A DNA stretch of 64,000 nt from Eunapius fragilis (GCA_963681505.1 OY811979.1:5658169-5722168); one strand, 5' to 3'. Positions 21,501 through 33,203 are shown, counted from the stretch's first letter. The notes: generated from the letters alone by a model not told the origin. Numbers and translations: made by a program.

Positions 21501-23756
21501 GCACCTAGTCAATATTTGGTTTTGTTCTGCAGTAAGCTGCTCATTTCAAAATGCGTCAATACATTTTCTACGGACATTGAATTATGCAATGACCGAATGC
21601 CGCGTAATCCTTTTGACGCCAATTTCTCGATATGATTAGTTTCAAGGCAAAAACAGCTGTCACTGTCCCTTAACCACTAGTACTAATTAACCACACCCAC
21701 CCTCCTGCAGCAAGAGGAGTATCTCCGTACAGCTGTGACGTTGAATTTCCTGGAGCGAACCAGACAGGTTATAGTGACGGTGGGTACTGCACTTGTCCAC
21801 TGAGGTGGCCACTAACCCAAAGGGGTTTGTTGTGTGTCCGCAGGAGGCTGATAAACTGCAGAGTAGGCTGAGTTTTACGGAGAAAGACATAGCAGAGTTT
21901 AAGGTGACTAGCTGCCTCCATTGTATTGTTTAACCTCCATGCACCTGTTTAACAGAAACGGGCACAAATTGTCCCAGAATCCAATATGTCCGTTGTTCCT
22001 TCCACTGTTCCCCCCACCATCTCCCCTGCCTCTCCTTTGGGAGGCGTCTCTACTGCATCTGGTGTGTTCTGCCCTGCCCTTTTCTTAGAGGCCACACCCT
22101 TTGGCTCCAGTGCACCCGAGGGGACATCAATGGTGTGTCCCATTGATCTGGAAACTCCACTATTCCTAAGCACCCAGGAAGCCCTTAGCAAACGCAACAT
22201 GCGTGTTGAGGCTAACATCACTGAGATTATCAGCGACTACTTTGAAACACGGATGCCTGTTGTGGAAGCTGGTGTGTGTATACTGTTTGATCCATGTGAT
22301 CTGTCAGATTATCTTTCTGCTTTGGCAGAGGGTTCGGATAACACACTACACCAGTTCAGCGATGGTCTGTACCGATTCACGCGATACAGTACCTTCAGAG
22401 AACTCTCAGGGCTGGTTTATACAGATCCTAACTTGAATTCGAGCATTGTCTCGAGCATAGAGTTTGACAAAGATGGAGAGTACCTCGCAGTTGCAGGTGT
22501 ATCCAAGAAGATTAAGGTATGGTGATGTGTACAGGTACAGGAATGTGTAAGTATGGGGCATGTATATGGGTGTGACCTGTGTATATTGTTATCTGTGTGT
22601 GAGTGTGTATATCGGTGGGACCTTATGTGGCTTGCCTCATAGATCTTCAACTATTACTCTGTCATAAAAGCCATGGGATTCACCAACCATTTTCCAGAAC
22701 AGGAGATGACCTGCACAGCCAAACTAAGGTGAGGATGTGGTGTGGTTAAGCTGGGAGGATGGTAGTGGCCAGGTGAGGAAGGGGCTAAAGTGATACAGGG
22801 TGTACCCTTCTCCACTGATCCAACCCCTCCCCCCTAATCCACTCAGCTCATTATGCTACAACCCGTACCACAAGGCACGGCTTGTTTCCAGTAACTATGA
22901 TGGTGCTGTATGTGTGTGGGACACCAGTACTGGCACACGCCTTGTGAAGTTCCAGGTAAGGAAGGAAGGCACTTTTGTTAGAGGGAAGATGGCCATGTGA
23001 CTCTTGGACCTTGTAGGAGCATGAGAAGAGGGTGTGGTCAGTGGTATATAACCCCACAGAACCCAATCTGATCGCCTCTGGGTCAGATGATCGCACAGGT
23101 GATTATAATTGATATTGTGTTCAGAGTGTTAAAATGAACCACTTCTTCTTTCCCCCCCCCCCCTCCCCCCCACAGTTAAACTGTGGTCTTCCAATCGTCC
23201 TCAGAGTTGCTACTCCTTCCCTGCAAAGTCTAATGTATGTTGTGTTCGGTTCCATCCTACCAATCGTTACAACCTTGCCTATGGATCTGCTGGTAAGCTT
23301 AATAGCTGCATGTGCATGCATGTGAGTGTGTGTGTGTACATGTACGTGGAAATCCTGTGGCTGTAAACGGTCGTAATACTTAACAATGAAGCTCAGTTTC
23401 CAGTGTGGTTAGTGTTTGGAGTATTATGTGTCTTTGCTGTTTTGCATGTTGGAACAGATCACATTGTGCACTACATGGACCTGAGGAAACCATCAGAACC
23501 TGTGGCAGAGTTCAAAGGTCACCTAAAAGCTGTATCGTATGTCCATTTTATTAATTCGCAGGAGCTCGTATCAGCGTAAGTGCCATCCAATAACACGCAA
23601 AGTAGCTTTGAGAGTGCATGCCTTCTGTTTACAGGTCAACTGACAGTGAACTAAAACTTTGGGACCTCAATAAGGGCATTGTGAGGACATACAAGGGACA
23701 TTTCAACGAAAAAAATTTTGTAGGTCTCAGTGTTACCCCACACTTCATTGCTTGTG
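18576..23756 (+). CDS. COP1: E3 ubiquitin ligase COP1, about 15 exons, 3' end missing
   Basis: COP1 (RFWD2) is a RING, coiled-coil, WD40 ligase that acts with DET1-DDB1-CUL4 to target transcription factors such as c-Jun. Exons read: 18576-18673 (ATG, basic KKRKR), 19094-19153 and 19369-19466 (RING: CPIC, CGHSFC, YRC, CPVC), 19533-19591, probably 19661-19697 and 19729-19809 (phase of these two unresolved), 21711-21767 and 21844-21903 (coiled coil), 21956-22516 (linker ending [18 protein letters not shown]), 22643-22728, 22847-22955, 23017-23098, 23176-23292, 23458-23575, 23635-23756 (WD repeats: [47 protein letters not shown]). From 21956 on, phases agree at every junction. Roughly 550 codons against about 730 in human; the last ~110 residues, expected after IACG, were not found. 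The following intron enters transposon sequence. The start is the first ATG before the RING. Confidence 0.92.
18826..18966. repeat. Hairpin MITE in COP1 intron 1
   Basis: ACCTTGGGTTTTAACCTATC and GATCTGTTCCAT on the left are mirrored by ATGGAACAGATCCCAAGG and AAACCCAAGGTCGA on the right, about 45-bp arms around a 50-bp loop. Non-coding. Confidence 0.8.
19254..19342. repeat. TG-rich microsatellite in COP1 intron 2
   Basis: Irregular TGTG/TGCATG/TATG run; frames through it encode Cys/Val/Met repeats and are artefacts. Confidence 0.85.
19810..21710 (+). other. Large COP1 intron (about 1.9 kb)
   Basis: Lies between a donor at 19810 (AAG|GTTAGA) and acceptor CCTCCTGCAG at 21710. Contains a 28-bp hairpin (20608-20635: CCAGAGATAAT and ATTATCTCTGG) and a G-tract at 20977-20992. 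An open plus frame at 20556-20765 has no domain. No second gene seen. Confidence 0.6.
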
Positions 23757-24330
23757 GTGAGTTCCATCAGTTTTTCCCCCAGTGCCATGCTACATGTATA
23801 GCGTGGCGCATTCCAGGTGATAAATGTGTGGGCTATGAATTTAATTAGCACTTGGTTGCCTTGTCATCTCACGGTGGTCCAAACGCGGACATTAAGTTGT
23901 ATAATTAGAACGAATAGTTCTATTGCGGTATACGTAATCGTACATTCATATTTTCAAAACGGCTGTCTTTCCATGCTTATAGTTCTTTCGCACAACGACC
24001 AAATGCCAAAAGAATTATATGAACCTATTCACAAAGTAGTGCGATCATAAACTCTTTCAAATTCGCATAAAAAAAGTACCCTCTTGATAAATCAGAAGTC
24101 CCGCGCATTGGTGTACCATAAAGACAGCCATTATGGTGACTTACATGGAGATGCCTTTTGCTTCCAATCCGCCAGAGGGTTTGAGCTGTCTTTATTAGCA
24201 TACATTCAGTGGTCCAGGTACAGCCTCTTAAGCATGTTTTCTTTTGTGGCCATTGCTTTCTTGACCTCTCTTTTATGCCATCAAACTACATGAACCACTT
24301 GAACGGTGTGCCCACACAAATCAAGGATGC
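23757..24330. other. Sequence between COP1 and the RAG1-like remnant
   Basis: Starts with a good donor (GTG|GTGAGT). No COP1 exon encoding the last WD blades could be found here. CCGCCAGAGGG (24169) has its reverse complement CCCTCTGGCGG at 25810, possibly ends of the remnant between them. Confidence 0.4.
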
Positions 24331-25800
24331 AAGGTGACCTGTTATGCGATCTGAGCAGTCATTGCAGAGTTTGTGGTTTCAAGATAAAGCAAAGGGAATA
24401 GTGAAGGCTAAACTCGTATTTGACTGCGCTCCACATGCAGTCGATTTGCAAAGGGCCTTTGGCATTGATATCACCAACGACCTGCAAATGAGCCTCCCAA
24501 ATACTTTCTGTAGGCCATGTTACCAATCAATGGAACATGCTGTTAAGGCAATAGAAGCTAACTTGGTTCAAAGATGCATGGTAAAAGTTTATGACTGGTC
24601 TAAGCATGCTGCCAACAATTGCAAGGTAAACATTTGTAACCCCATCACCAGCCAAACACTTTACACATGCATATATATATATATATATATATTCATATGC
24701 AGAAGTGCACATCATACAGACAATGTCGCTGGACAAAGATAAGCAGGTATCCTGCAAAACAATCCATGGACATAGCACAAACCAAGAACCTTATCACATT
24801 TAGCAGATTGCCCCACAAAAACTCATCTCTTCCAACGAACATCCAGCAGTATCTGCCAACCAAGTCCTTTCTGTTGCTGAAATGCTGTTATGTGCCATGC
24901 CAGAAGACTCTTGATCAACCAATACAGCTGTCATGTGATACTTTGGTGTGTACAGGATGTTTGGTACAGCAATTAACAGCTTCTGCACAGACATTCTGCC
25001 CTTTTAGTTCTCCACCACATCAACTGACGCCAGAGACCATCAAACCAGCATCACAGATGATACTAAGGTTGCTGCAAGATGTACTGGTGAAATGCAAACG
25101 AGATGGGGCATTCATTGGAAATCATGTCAACAGGGCACTACAGGTAGTAATTTATACAAACCTGTATCAAAATGTCTATTTCTTACTGCTGCAGCCATCA
25201 AACATAGCAACTCTGCTCTTCAGTGTAAAAAACTGCTGAACAATGCCCAACCCTTATGGAGAATGCAACGGTGTGAGAAGTTCACCACATTGGTTACTAA
25301 GTTTGCAACGTGCCAATGGAGGAATCATGTCAAAAAAAGAAGATAACACTCATCTAGGTAATTCCTTATGTATCTAAAGTGTATTTATTACATTTTATAC
25401 ACAGACCTATCGATCAGGGAATTTATGGATGCTTTCACTGCAGCCTTTCCAACAGTACGTCGAACAGTGAAAATGCACCTGCTTGAGGATCATGCTACAG
25501 AACTAGACGAGGCAACTATGCAAAATGGGTTTTGGCAGTATGGGTGAGCGAGGGGCTGAAGCTATCAATGCACAGTTTAATTCTCTGATGATGACTTACA
25601 GCTGCATTCACAGTGTATCCAGTGATGATTCCATTCCTTGGTATGGGTACTGACCAGCTAGCAGAGAGCAAAGTTGTTGAACTCAGAACAGGTGATAGTG
25701 TGAAGTTTGAAGGTGAGGATGGATTCCAAACAAGGTGGCCATCTAAGAAAATACAAAAATATTGTAGCTCGCTTTGTCTATGAAGTGCACACAAAGGCTT
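24331..25800 (+). pseudogene. RAG1-N-terminus-like transposon protein remnant (N-RAG type)
   Basis: Plus-strand pieces in order: HCRVCGFKIK (24359, then a frame change), FGIDITNDLQM and NTFCRPCYQSMEHA (24459-24545), YDWSKHAANNC (24590-24622); after an intron, DQPIQLSCDTLVCTGCL and FCPFSSP (24915-25015), a RING-like finger, then MILRLLQDVLVKCKR. After a further gap VKMHLLEDHA (25470) and, past a frame change at 25546, MGERGAEAINAQFNSL (25543-25590). The zinc-binding region resembles that of RAG1 N-termini and the N-RAG transposon proteins described from molluscs. The central catalytic part is absent. Frame changes and stops show it is inactive. Confidence 0.6.
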
Positions 25801-26140
25801 TAGCCGTTCCCTCTGGCGGATAGTTCAATCCAAGACCTTTTCTGAACCCTACCGCAATCGTATAGGTGAGTCTCCAGCAACAAATCCGAGCGCTAAGAAA
25901 CTTTTGTACCAAGTCGTTGACATCTTTTGGTAGAGCATGGAATGCTAATACTAACCTTATCATTGTTATAAGTGCCACGTGAAGCAGTAACAAAGTGCGA
26001 AGCCGTAAACAAAGGCAGGTGGTAACTAAGGACTTAATGGTGCCATTGCTAGGTAATTAGCAATTCATTGCAGGCGTAGGTTATTGTCCACCTTTTCAAT
26101 GCAACGTAACCCCCATGATCTGTGGTTTCTTTAAATTTTC
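25801..26140. other. No gene recognised
   Basis: Interval between the RAG1-like remnant and the tyrosine-recombinase element. No clear coding or repeat signal. Confidence 0.35.
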
Positions 26141-26266
26141 TTTAAGATAGTTAAACGCTGTTAACCGACGCGAGCGGCCACGCCTGCATCGGCTACATAT
26201 GGGCTGGAGCGCATGCGCCTAGCACACGTGTTCCTCATTCTGCTGCGTGCATTGACTCTTTCTTTT
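26141..26266 (+). repeat. Left terminal direct repeat of the YR retrotransposon
   Basis: Begins TTTAAGATAGTTAAACGC and ends TTGACTCTTTCTTTT. Matches 29211-29336 in the same orientation. Confidence 0.85.
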
Positions 26267-26293
26267 GCATCAGCTGGCTTGGCTGTCCACCAT

Positions 26294-26994
26294 CATGACG
26301 AAGGGAGCGCCTCAGTCCTCGCAGTCATCCAGTAAGTCGAAACAGCAGCTTCACGATAGTTGGGTTGATAGAAGGGATGCATTATCGACGCCATCTCTCC
26401 ACGGTTCGTCATCTCTGGGCGTGCTCACGATCTGTACCTAACGTGTTTTTTAATGTGATTAGAGGTGTTCATAGGTGTATATATCTTTCTCTGCGCTGGT
26501 TAGGTACGACGCCCTCGATGTCCACTATAGACGTGCCGACGTTTGCTCCACAACTCTAGGGCGAGAGTCAATCTCAGATGTCGTCATCGAGCACAGCGCC
26601 TGTGTCGTCGAATCAGGCACTGTCGTTCGACTCGACCGCAGGGATACCGGCTTGGCTTGTCAAACGTATCCTCGAATTCGAATCCGTGGAAATGGCGGAC
26701 ATGTTACCAGACACATAGCAGGAAGATTCCCAAATGGGGACCGACACTCATCCATTGTTACCCCGACTCGTCCATCGCGCGCCTGTTGCGGAGATCACTG
26801 CGTGGTTGGAGGGATTCGCGCGGCTGGCCTCGGTTTTGTCGTCGAAACACCCCACCAAAGCCGCCAAGATGTGGGCCTACCAATCGGCTATCATTCACGC
26901 GGCCAGGATCTTCAAAGGCACCGCGTGGTGGCCTACGATCGCCAGTATCGTCGGGAGGCACTGGCCAGGAATTATCTTAACTGGTCGGTGGTGA
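26294..26994 (+). pseudogene. Gag-like ORF of the YR retrotransposon
   Basis: The first ATG (26294) is followed by a Ser/Gln-rich start and a possible intron (donor CCA|GTAAGT). Later pieces read IPAWLVKRILEFESVEM (26645 on), a block with KAAKMWAYQSAIIHAARIF (26855-26915), and after a frame change YDRQYRREALARNYLNW (26935-26985). These are conserved segments of the first ORF in such elements. A TAG at 26559, a TAG at 26716 and a frameshift near 26925 disable it. Confidence 0.65.
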
Positions 26995-27019
26995 ATTCGC
27001 GGCTCAACAGCGAGGCGTT

Positions 27020-28660
27020 AACTGGTCGTGCCAAGGTCATTCATTTTGGTCGCACCCCGCTGAATCTTGCTGCGTGGGAAGCTGCCCTCCGCAGACACCC
27101 AGACAAAGACTTTGCTACATACCTCTGCTCAGGCTTAAGGGTGGGGTTCAGGATTGGCTTCGTGCGCGGTCGAGGCTCAAAAGTGCCACAACCAACCTGT
27201 TCTCCTCGTTCGAATACCCCGATATCGTTCAGTGGTACATTTCAAGCTGGGCAGGATGCTGGGACCACTGGACCTCATATGTCACTCCACTGTCCACATT
27301 AACAGGTTCGGCGTTATTCCCATGGGCCACGCCACCGGGAAATGGCATCTGATAACAGACTTATCCTACCAACCCTGGGAAAGTGTGAATGACGGTATCG
27401 ATCCCGAGCTCTGCTCCCTCCGCTACACATCGGTCGACAACGTAGCTACAGCAGCCGCTGGATTAGGCCACTTATGGTGAAGGTCATAAGCGAGGCAGCA
27501 TATCGTCTGGTGCCGGTTCACCCAGACGATCGCCCACGTTTGGGCATGGAATGGAAGGGCCAGGTTTTCGCGGATCCAATGCTACCTTTCGGTCTCCGGT
27601 CTGTGCCAAAAATATTCAACGCTGTGGCTGATGCAGTGGAGAGGTATCCGAAGTTGCAGGGGATCGCCCATTTATTTCATTATTTGGATGACTTCACTAT
27701 TCTCGGGTCGCCTAACTCCGACGAGTGCGCGAGATCCTTAACCGTTTTATGGCAGGCATGCACCCCTAACTCGAGATACCGTTGGCAAAGCATAAGACTG
27801 AGGGTCCAGCGACCCGGGTAACGTTCCTGGGCATCATGATCGATAGAATGACAGGCCAGCTGAGCCTTCCATCGGAGAAACTGGTGCACCTACAGTCCCT
27901 CCTTATAGATTGGGGAGACTGGAAATCCTGTTCGAAGAAGGACCTAATTGGCACTCTGAATCACGCTTGCAAAGTCGTTCGTCCCGGTCGTTCCTTCGTG
28001 AGGAAAATGATAGACTTACTTAAACAGCACAAGAAGGCGCACCATCAGATCCGGCTCAATCGAGAGTTCCGCTCCGATCTTTATAGCACTGTGGAATGTG
28101 GTCTTGTACCTACTTGCAGGAAACTCATCGGAGTTTGTGTCTGATGCTTCCGGGTCTTGGGGGTGTGGTGCCCAGTGGTTCCAGATCGAGTGGGACGAAC
28201 AGTCCTCGCCTCTAGCAATCACGATAAAAGACCTGCTGCCAATCATGTTCGTGGTGGTTGTGTGGGACAGGCGCTGGCAGGCCCAGAAGGTACGCTGCCA
28301 CTGTGATAATCAAGCAGTCGTCGCAGTACTTCGTTCGAGGTCGAGTAAACAGCCACAGCTAATGCACATGCTGCACTGCCTATTTTTCATTGAAGCATCG
28401 TACGGGTTCGAATTATCAGCCTCGTATATACCTACTAAGGTGAATGATCTAGCCGATGATCTTTCCTGCAATAACCTATCCTCTTTCCTGTGTAAGGTTC
28501 CAGCACTCAAAGGCAAGCAGGTACAATTTCCTGCCCAGCTACTGGAGATCCTGCTCGACACGTCCGGGGACTGGACGTCACGAAACCGGATGCGTCACTT
28601 CAGGAATACTTTCACAATGGCCTCACCGCATCCGCGCACCGGTCCTACGATTGCGCATTG
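27020..28660 (+). pseudogene. Reverse transcriptase-RNase H of the YR retrotransposon
   Basis: Pieces in several frames: LNLAAWEAALRRHPDKDF (27061), GKWHLITDLSYQP (27338) with SVNDGIDPELCSL, AYRLVPVHPDDRPRLGMEW (27497) with LPFGLRSVPKIFNAVADAV, HYLDDFTILGSP (27677, the RT active site in YLDD form), then VTFLGIMIDRMTGQLSLP (27821) and LNHACKVVRPGRSFVRKM (27955). RNase H: SDASGSWGCGAQWF (28140), CDNQAVVAVLRSR (28303), NDLADDLSC (28442). Frameshifts near 27180, 27475, 27770 and 28110. Confidence 0.78.
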
Positions 28661-29163
28661 AATCGTTTTAACTCGTTTTGCATGCAATACAATGTTTCTG
28701 ATCCTTTCCCAGTGACTGAGAAGTTGCTCTGCTACTTCTCCACTAAATTGGCGGACGATGGGCTGGCACCTCAGACGATTAAGGTGTACCTTTCGGCCTT
28801 CCACAGCATGCAGCTGTCCCTGGGGCTGCCGCCACCGTGAGAGGAATTTACACTGCCAGTGTTGAAGAGGGTACTGGACAGCATACTGCAGGTCAGGGCA
28901 TCAGGGAATCGCACACCACGTATTTGCATGCCAATCACCATTGCCGTTTTACGTCAGATCCATGCTGTACTAGGTGCATGGGTCTCTGAACCAGACGAAC
29001 TGGCGTTCTGGGCTATTGCCACCCCAGCATTGTTTGATTACTTCCGCCTCGGGGAGTTACCGATTGGGTCGGAGGTCGGCAAGTCATCTTTCCTGGGGAG
29101 ACGTTGCCCTCGACAGCAAGGCAGCCGCTACCTTGGTTAAAATCCACTTAAAGAGGTCAAACT
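28640..29163 (+). pseudogene. Tyrosine recombinase, truncated before the catalytic core
   Basis: The SAM-like N-terminal domain is readable (NVSDPFPVTEKLLCYFSTKL, GLAPQTIKVYLSAFHSMQ, 28692-28815) and continues with LPVLKRVLDSIL (28855) and the start of the catalytic domain (FWAIATPALFDYFRLGEL, 29008-29060). The frame shifts near 29080 to WGDVALDSKAAATLVKIHL and stops at 29163. The catalytic Arg, His-x-x-Arg and Tyr, which lie further on in the family, are missing. Confidence 0.75.
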
Positions 29164-29210
29164 AGCAGCGCTGGTCTATCACTGATCCACAGCATGGAGG
29201 TTAAATTGAG

Positions 29211-29336
29211 TTTAAGGTAGTTAAACGCGGTGAACCGATGCAAGTGGCAACGCCTATATCGGCTACATATGGGCTGGAGCGCATGTGTCTGGCACACGTG
29301 TTCCTCAGTCTGCCGCGTACATTGACACTTTCTTTT
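29211..29336 (+). repeat. Right terminal direct repeat of the YR retrotransposon
   Basis: Begins TTTAAGGTAGTTAAACGC; pairs with 26141-26266. Confidence 0.85.
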
Positions 29337-30390
29337 TTCTTTTTTAAAAATTATCCCCTCCATCACTAGTAATGTTAGTGATGTGATCTGGACAGGGATC
29401 ACATTCACCTTATTACTAACATGCACAAATCAAAGCAAATCCTTAAATTCAAATATTGCATATCTTTTTATGCTTCTCAAGGTAATACACAGTATGAGAA
29501 AGCATATAAATATGGGGGGGGGGGTGGTGGTTTAGTGTTCTGAAGGTCATGTGAAGGCCTGCCTCCTTTCTTGAGTGCTAAAACGTGTATTGCTGCTATG
29601 CATTCTAAACACTGTAAGATGTAGATCATTAATCAGATACCCTGCCCTGGGAAGGACTGCCTCCTTGTTAGTTTTTACTGCCTAACACATAGGAATCAGC
29701 CAATTATCATTGAAAGGACTACTTCTGTATGGGTGCACAACATATGTTCTACCTAGGTGTGATAAAAGAATGCCATAATAGTATAGTTACAAGTCTGCTG
29801 ATCATGAACTATGAACTATTTGCCATGGGAGCAGGTCCCCCATATATCTCTGTTTGGTTTATGAGATATATGTATTATCCACTCAAAGGTGGGGGTGTCA
29901 TGAGCCCCAGCTCACTCATTGTAGCCTGCTTTAGACACGTACCAAACATATTTTCATCATAGAACAGAACCTTGGACATTTACATGCATGCAATGTTGTA
30001 TAACTTCAGCTGGGCCAATGTTTTATATGGATTGTGCAGGAGACAATCCCTCAGTACTGGTGCTATGCACAATGATTAATTTCTCTAGTCACTTGCAATA
30101 AAAAAATCCTTTGTCTTTCACAAATACACAATACACTGATATAGAACATGGGCTGTGTGTTAACAGCCTTGGTCTGCTTGTTGTAGCTTGACCAGTCTAC
30201 TCAGACAAATATAGACGAAGGACATCAGTGTTTTTATTTGAGCATTGTGACCATCAACATTTGTAATCAATGTGCATACCCTCCACACCTACCCACCAGT
30301 AATAGGGACTGTCCGCATTGCACGGACCAAATATAATAACACTGTGCCTTAGCATGTCATTGGGGAATCTAATCATGCATAATTTATTCC
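29337..30390. other. No gene recognised
   Basis: About 1 kb without domain-like frames. A G-tract lies at 29515-29523. A 77-codon plus frame (29729-29962) has no recognisable motif. Confidence 0.4.
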
Positions 30391-30396
30391 ATCTGA

Positions 30397-30720
30397 GAAG
30401 AAGAAGAAGAAGAAGAAGAAGAAGAAGAAGAAGAAGAAGAAGAGGAGGAGGAGGAGGAGGAGGAGGAGGAGGAGGAGGAGGAGGAGGAGGAGGAGGAGGA
30501 GGAGGAGGAGGAGGAGGAGGAGGAGGAGGAGGAGGAGGAGGAGGAGGAGGAGGAGGAGGAGGAGGAGGAGGAGGAGGAGGAGGAGGAGGAGGAGGAGGAG
30601 GAGGAGGAGGAGGAGGAGGAGGAGGAGGAGGAGGAGGAGGAGGAGGAGGAGGAGGAGGAGGAGGAGGAGGAGGAGGAGGAGAGGGAGAGGAATAGGAATA
30701 AGAATAAGAATAAGAATAAG
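30397..30720. repeat. AAG/AGG/AATAAG compound microsatellite
   Basis: Roughly 15 AAG units, then about 85 AGG units (30440-30680), then a few AATAAG units. The long poly-Arg/poly-Gly frame through it is an artefact. The downstream GGACTGGGTACGGACGATGG echoes the repeat at 47301-47345. Confidence 0.97.
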
Positions 30721-31339
30721 AATAAGAAGCCGACGGAGGAGAAATTTTAGGTGGGACTGGGTACGGACGATGGGGACGAGTATTTTTGTTCTCTAAAAGT
30801 ACAACACAGATACAACGCAGAAATATTATCCTTTTTGATATCGCTCGATTGCCACTAAGAGCGAAATGACCCGATTCTTAAATGTCCCGCTAGACGTGAG
30901 TGACGTTTTTATAATGACATTCATGATACTGTAGGATTCTTATATGGAATAGGTTCCGATAAATTACACTGGGGTAGGATAATGTATACTGGGATAGATT
31001 ATCCGCCCGGATGAATTGTACTAGCACATATAATCCTCCCGGATGAAATGTACGGGGATAAATTGTACCGTCATTGTGACTACAGGTGGCAGCGTCCCAA
31101 CTTGAACGAATAGCCAGTTTCCGTTTCCACGCCTGCCATCCGAGATTTAACATGGTCGACATGGTAGCGGGTCTCTGTGAAGTCCTCCAAGGCTACCATT
31201 TAACAGTTACCGGACCAAACACTGATGTAACTGTTCCTGGCAACCATTTTGGGTTCACTCTGTGATTCCGGGCCCCCACTCTGAATGACCGCAGGCTAGC
31301 ATTCGCATAATGCTTTATCTTTTGCCTTTCTTGATTCTG
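30721..31339. other. Repeat-like sequence, no gene supported
   Basis: ACTGGGTACG followed by TTTTTGTTCTCT (30748-30798) and AATGACATTCATGA (30914) match parts of the repeat family at 47230-47525, suggesting a diverged copy. A minus frame at 30890-31162 has no domain. Confidence 0.45.
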
Positions 31340-32250
31340 TCTCACATGCTCTCCAATGAGGGAATGATGAGGTCCAGGTGTGACCGCGGCTTCTGCCCCA
31401 ACAACAGCTCAGCATACTCTGCTGCATATACTCTGAAGTAATTCAAATGCATGAGGTGGAAAAATGGCACAAGTCAATAAAGATAACACTAACCATTAAA
31501 AATTTCGTCGTATTCAGCAGCACCACGCATAGGTTCCATTACAGATAATGCAAGGTGAACATCCAAAAGAACAGGATGCGATGGTAGGTATATATCGCGT
31601 CGGCGCTTGTTGTGGTAGCCATAGCAATTAACCATCATGTTCTTGGTATGCAATATCAATAGCAACAACAATATAATGATTCATATTTGATTGCCATTTC
31701 ACCAGCATCAAATGCATTATGTAAATTAGGACCTTAGAGTAATCCATTCCTCACGTCATTAATAGTGTTGGGTAAGGAGTATATTAAATTTTTGATAGAT
31801 TGTGGGAGACTGTCCTTATTATTCCTATGAGCTATGGCAACAATATGACATGCTTGTGAGTGTTTAGGATCTCCAGTAATCACACAGGCACTGTGATCTT
31901 TTGTATGAATTTGTTCGTGAAGGACTTTGAGCTGGTCTTTCAAATGGACTTTGACGTCGTCTGGGTATGATTCTAATTTCTTTATATTCGTCCAAGACAC
32001 AAATTTGTTGAGAAGTTCTTTGTTTTGCAATGATAGTATGCATTCCATGCAGGTAATAAAAGTGAATTGAAGTCAATATCATCAGTGTCTTTCTGCTTAA
32101 TGTCATAGTCTTTGATGTCAAAGTGACTACAAACATAAGTCATAAACAAATATACTCGACCCCACATTCGACCATTGAAATGGCATTTAAACTCGAAAAA
32201 AGTCGCCGTTTCGTCGTCACCGTTGAAAAAAAGAATGGTAGGATTTCCTG
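31340..32250 (-). pseudogene. HNH endonuclease-like gene, minus strand, possibly broken
   Basis: Reading the minus strand from 32250: ILFFNGDDETATFFEFKCHF, then in another frame a helical segment and, at 31960-31734, LKDQLKVLHEQIH, SACVITGDPKHSQACHIVA and NDVRNGLL. After one in-frame TAA (31734-31736) it continues NLHNAFDAGEMAIKYESLY. C-V-x-T-G, A-C-H-I, R-N-G-L-L and L-H-x-x-F-D are the ordered motifs of the HNH_2 type (PF13391-like) nuclease fold, so the His-Asn-His set is present. A separate piece (31671-31489) reads LPSHPVLLDVHLALSVMEP and may be the next exon; 31400-31340 has YAAEYAELLLGQKPRSHLDL. The TAA and one frame change could be mutations or unrecognised introns. Function as a nuclease is inferred; host gene or mobile cargo is open. 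Confidence 0.5.
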
Positions 32251-32557
32251 AACATAAATAGATGATAAAGGCATCAATATTATAAAAAAGATCACAGGCA
32301 TAAATAAGCTATGGTGATGGTTATGACATAATAATGAAGATGAGAGGGGGATAGTGTAATGTATGGGCACGCAATTAATGAAGTACGATCGTGTGTGGAA
32401 ATGATCACAATGATAAGCTGCTCTTGCCTAATTTGCCTTACTTTTATAGATGATGTAGTTTTACATTGTATTTTTTAATTTAAATATATATATATGCTAT
32501 TTTTAGCTGTCATTTCATTTAAATTTTAATAACTTTAAAGTCGGTTTAATATGTGAT
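32251..32557. other. AT-rich, no gene recognised
   Basis: Interval between the HNH-like gene and the MITE. Confidence 0.4.
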
Positions 32558-33030
<473 letters not shown>

Positions 33031-33203
33031 TGTAATGCAGGATTTATTAGTCTGCGCTTGCGCAGTACATTGTATTGATGGAACATTGTGTAATAGATTG
33101 TCACACACACACCCGTGATCACACATATATATATATACCTTATTGTTGTATGTTTGTCAGTCTGTACCTCGTGTATACCTGCTATCAATCTTGGCCGCTT
33201 ACA
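33031..33203 (+). repeat. Left LTR of element A (173 bp)
   Basis: Starts TGTAATGCAGG and ends CGCTTACA. Identical to 37916-38088 except A/G at 33107. Contains an AT-rich stretch (CACATATATATATATACC) that could serve as core promoter. Confidence 0.97.

Larger units (their letters stand above)
26141..29336 (+). mobile_element. DIRS/Ngaro-like tyrosine-recombinase retrotransposon, decayed
   Basis: Order from left: terminal repeat, Gag-like ORF, reverse transcriptase, RNase H, N-terminal half of a tyrosine recombinase, terminal repeat. The ends are direct repeats of about 126 bp (26141-26266 and 29211-29336) sharing GGCTACATATGGGCTGGAGC and CACACGTGTTCCTCA, roughly 85% alike. There is no integrase or aspartic protease, as expected for this order. 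The recombinase stops before its catalytic residues, so the 3' end has been deleted. Confidence 0.78.

Noticed and set aside
30318-30695. 125-codon Arg/Gly frame
   Set aside because: Produced entirely by the AAG/AGG microsatellite.
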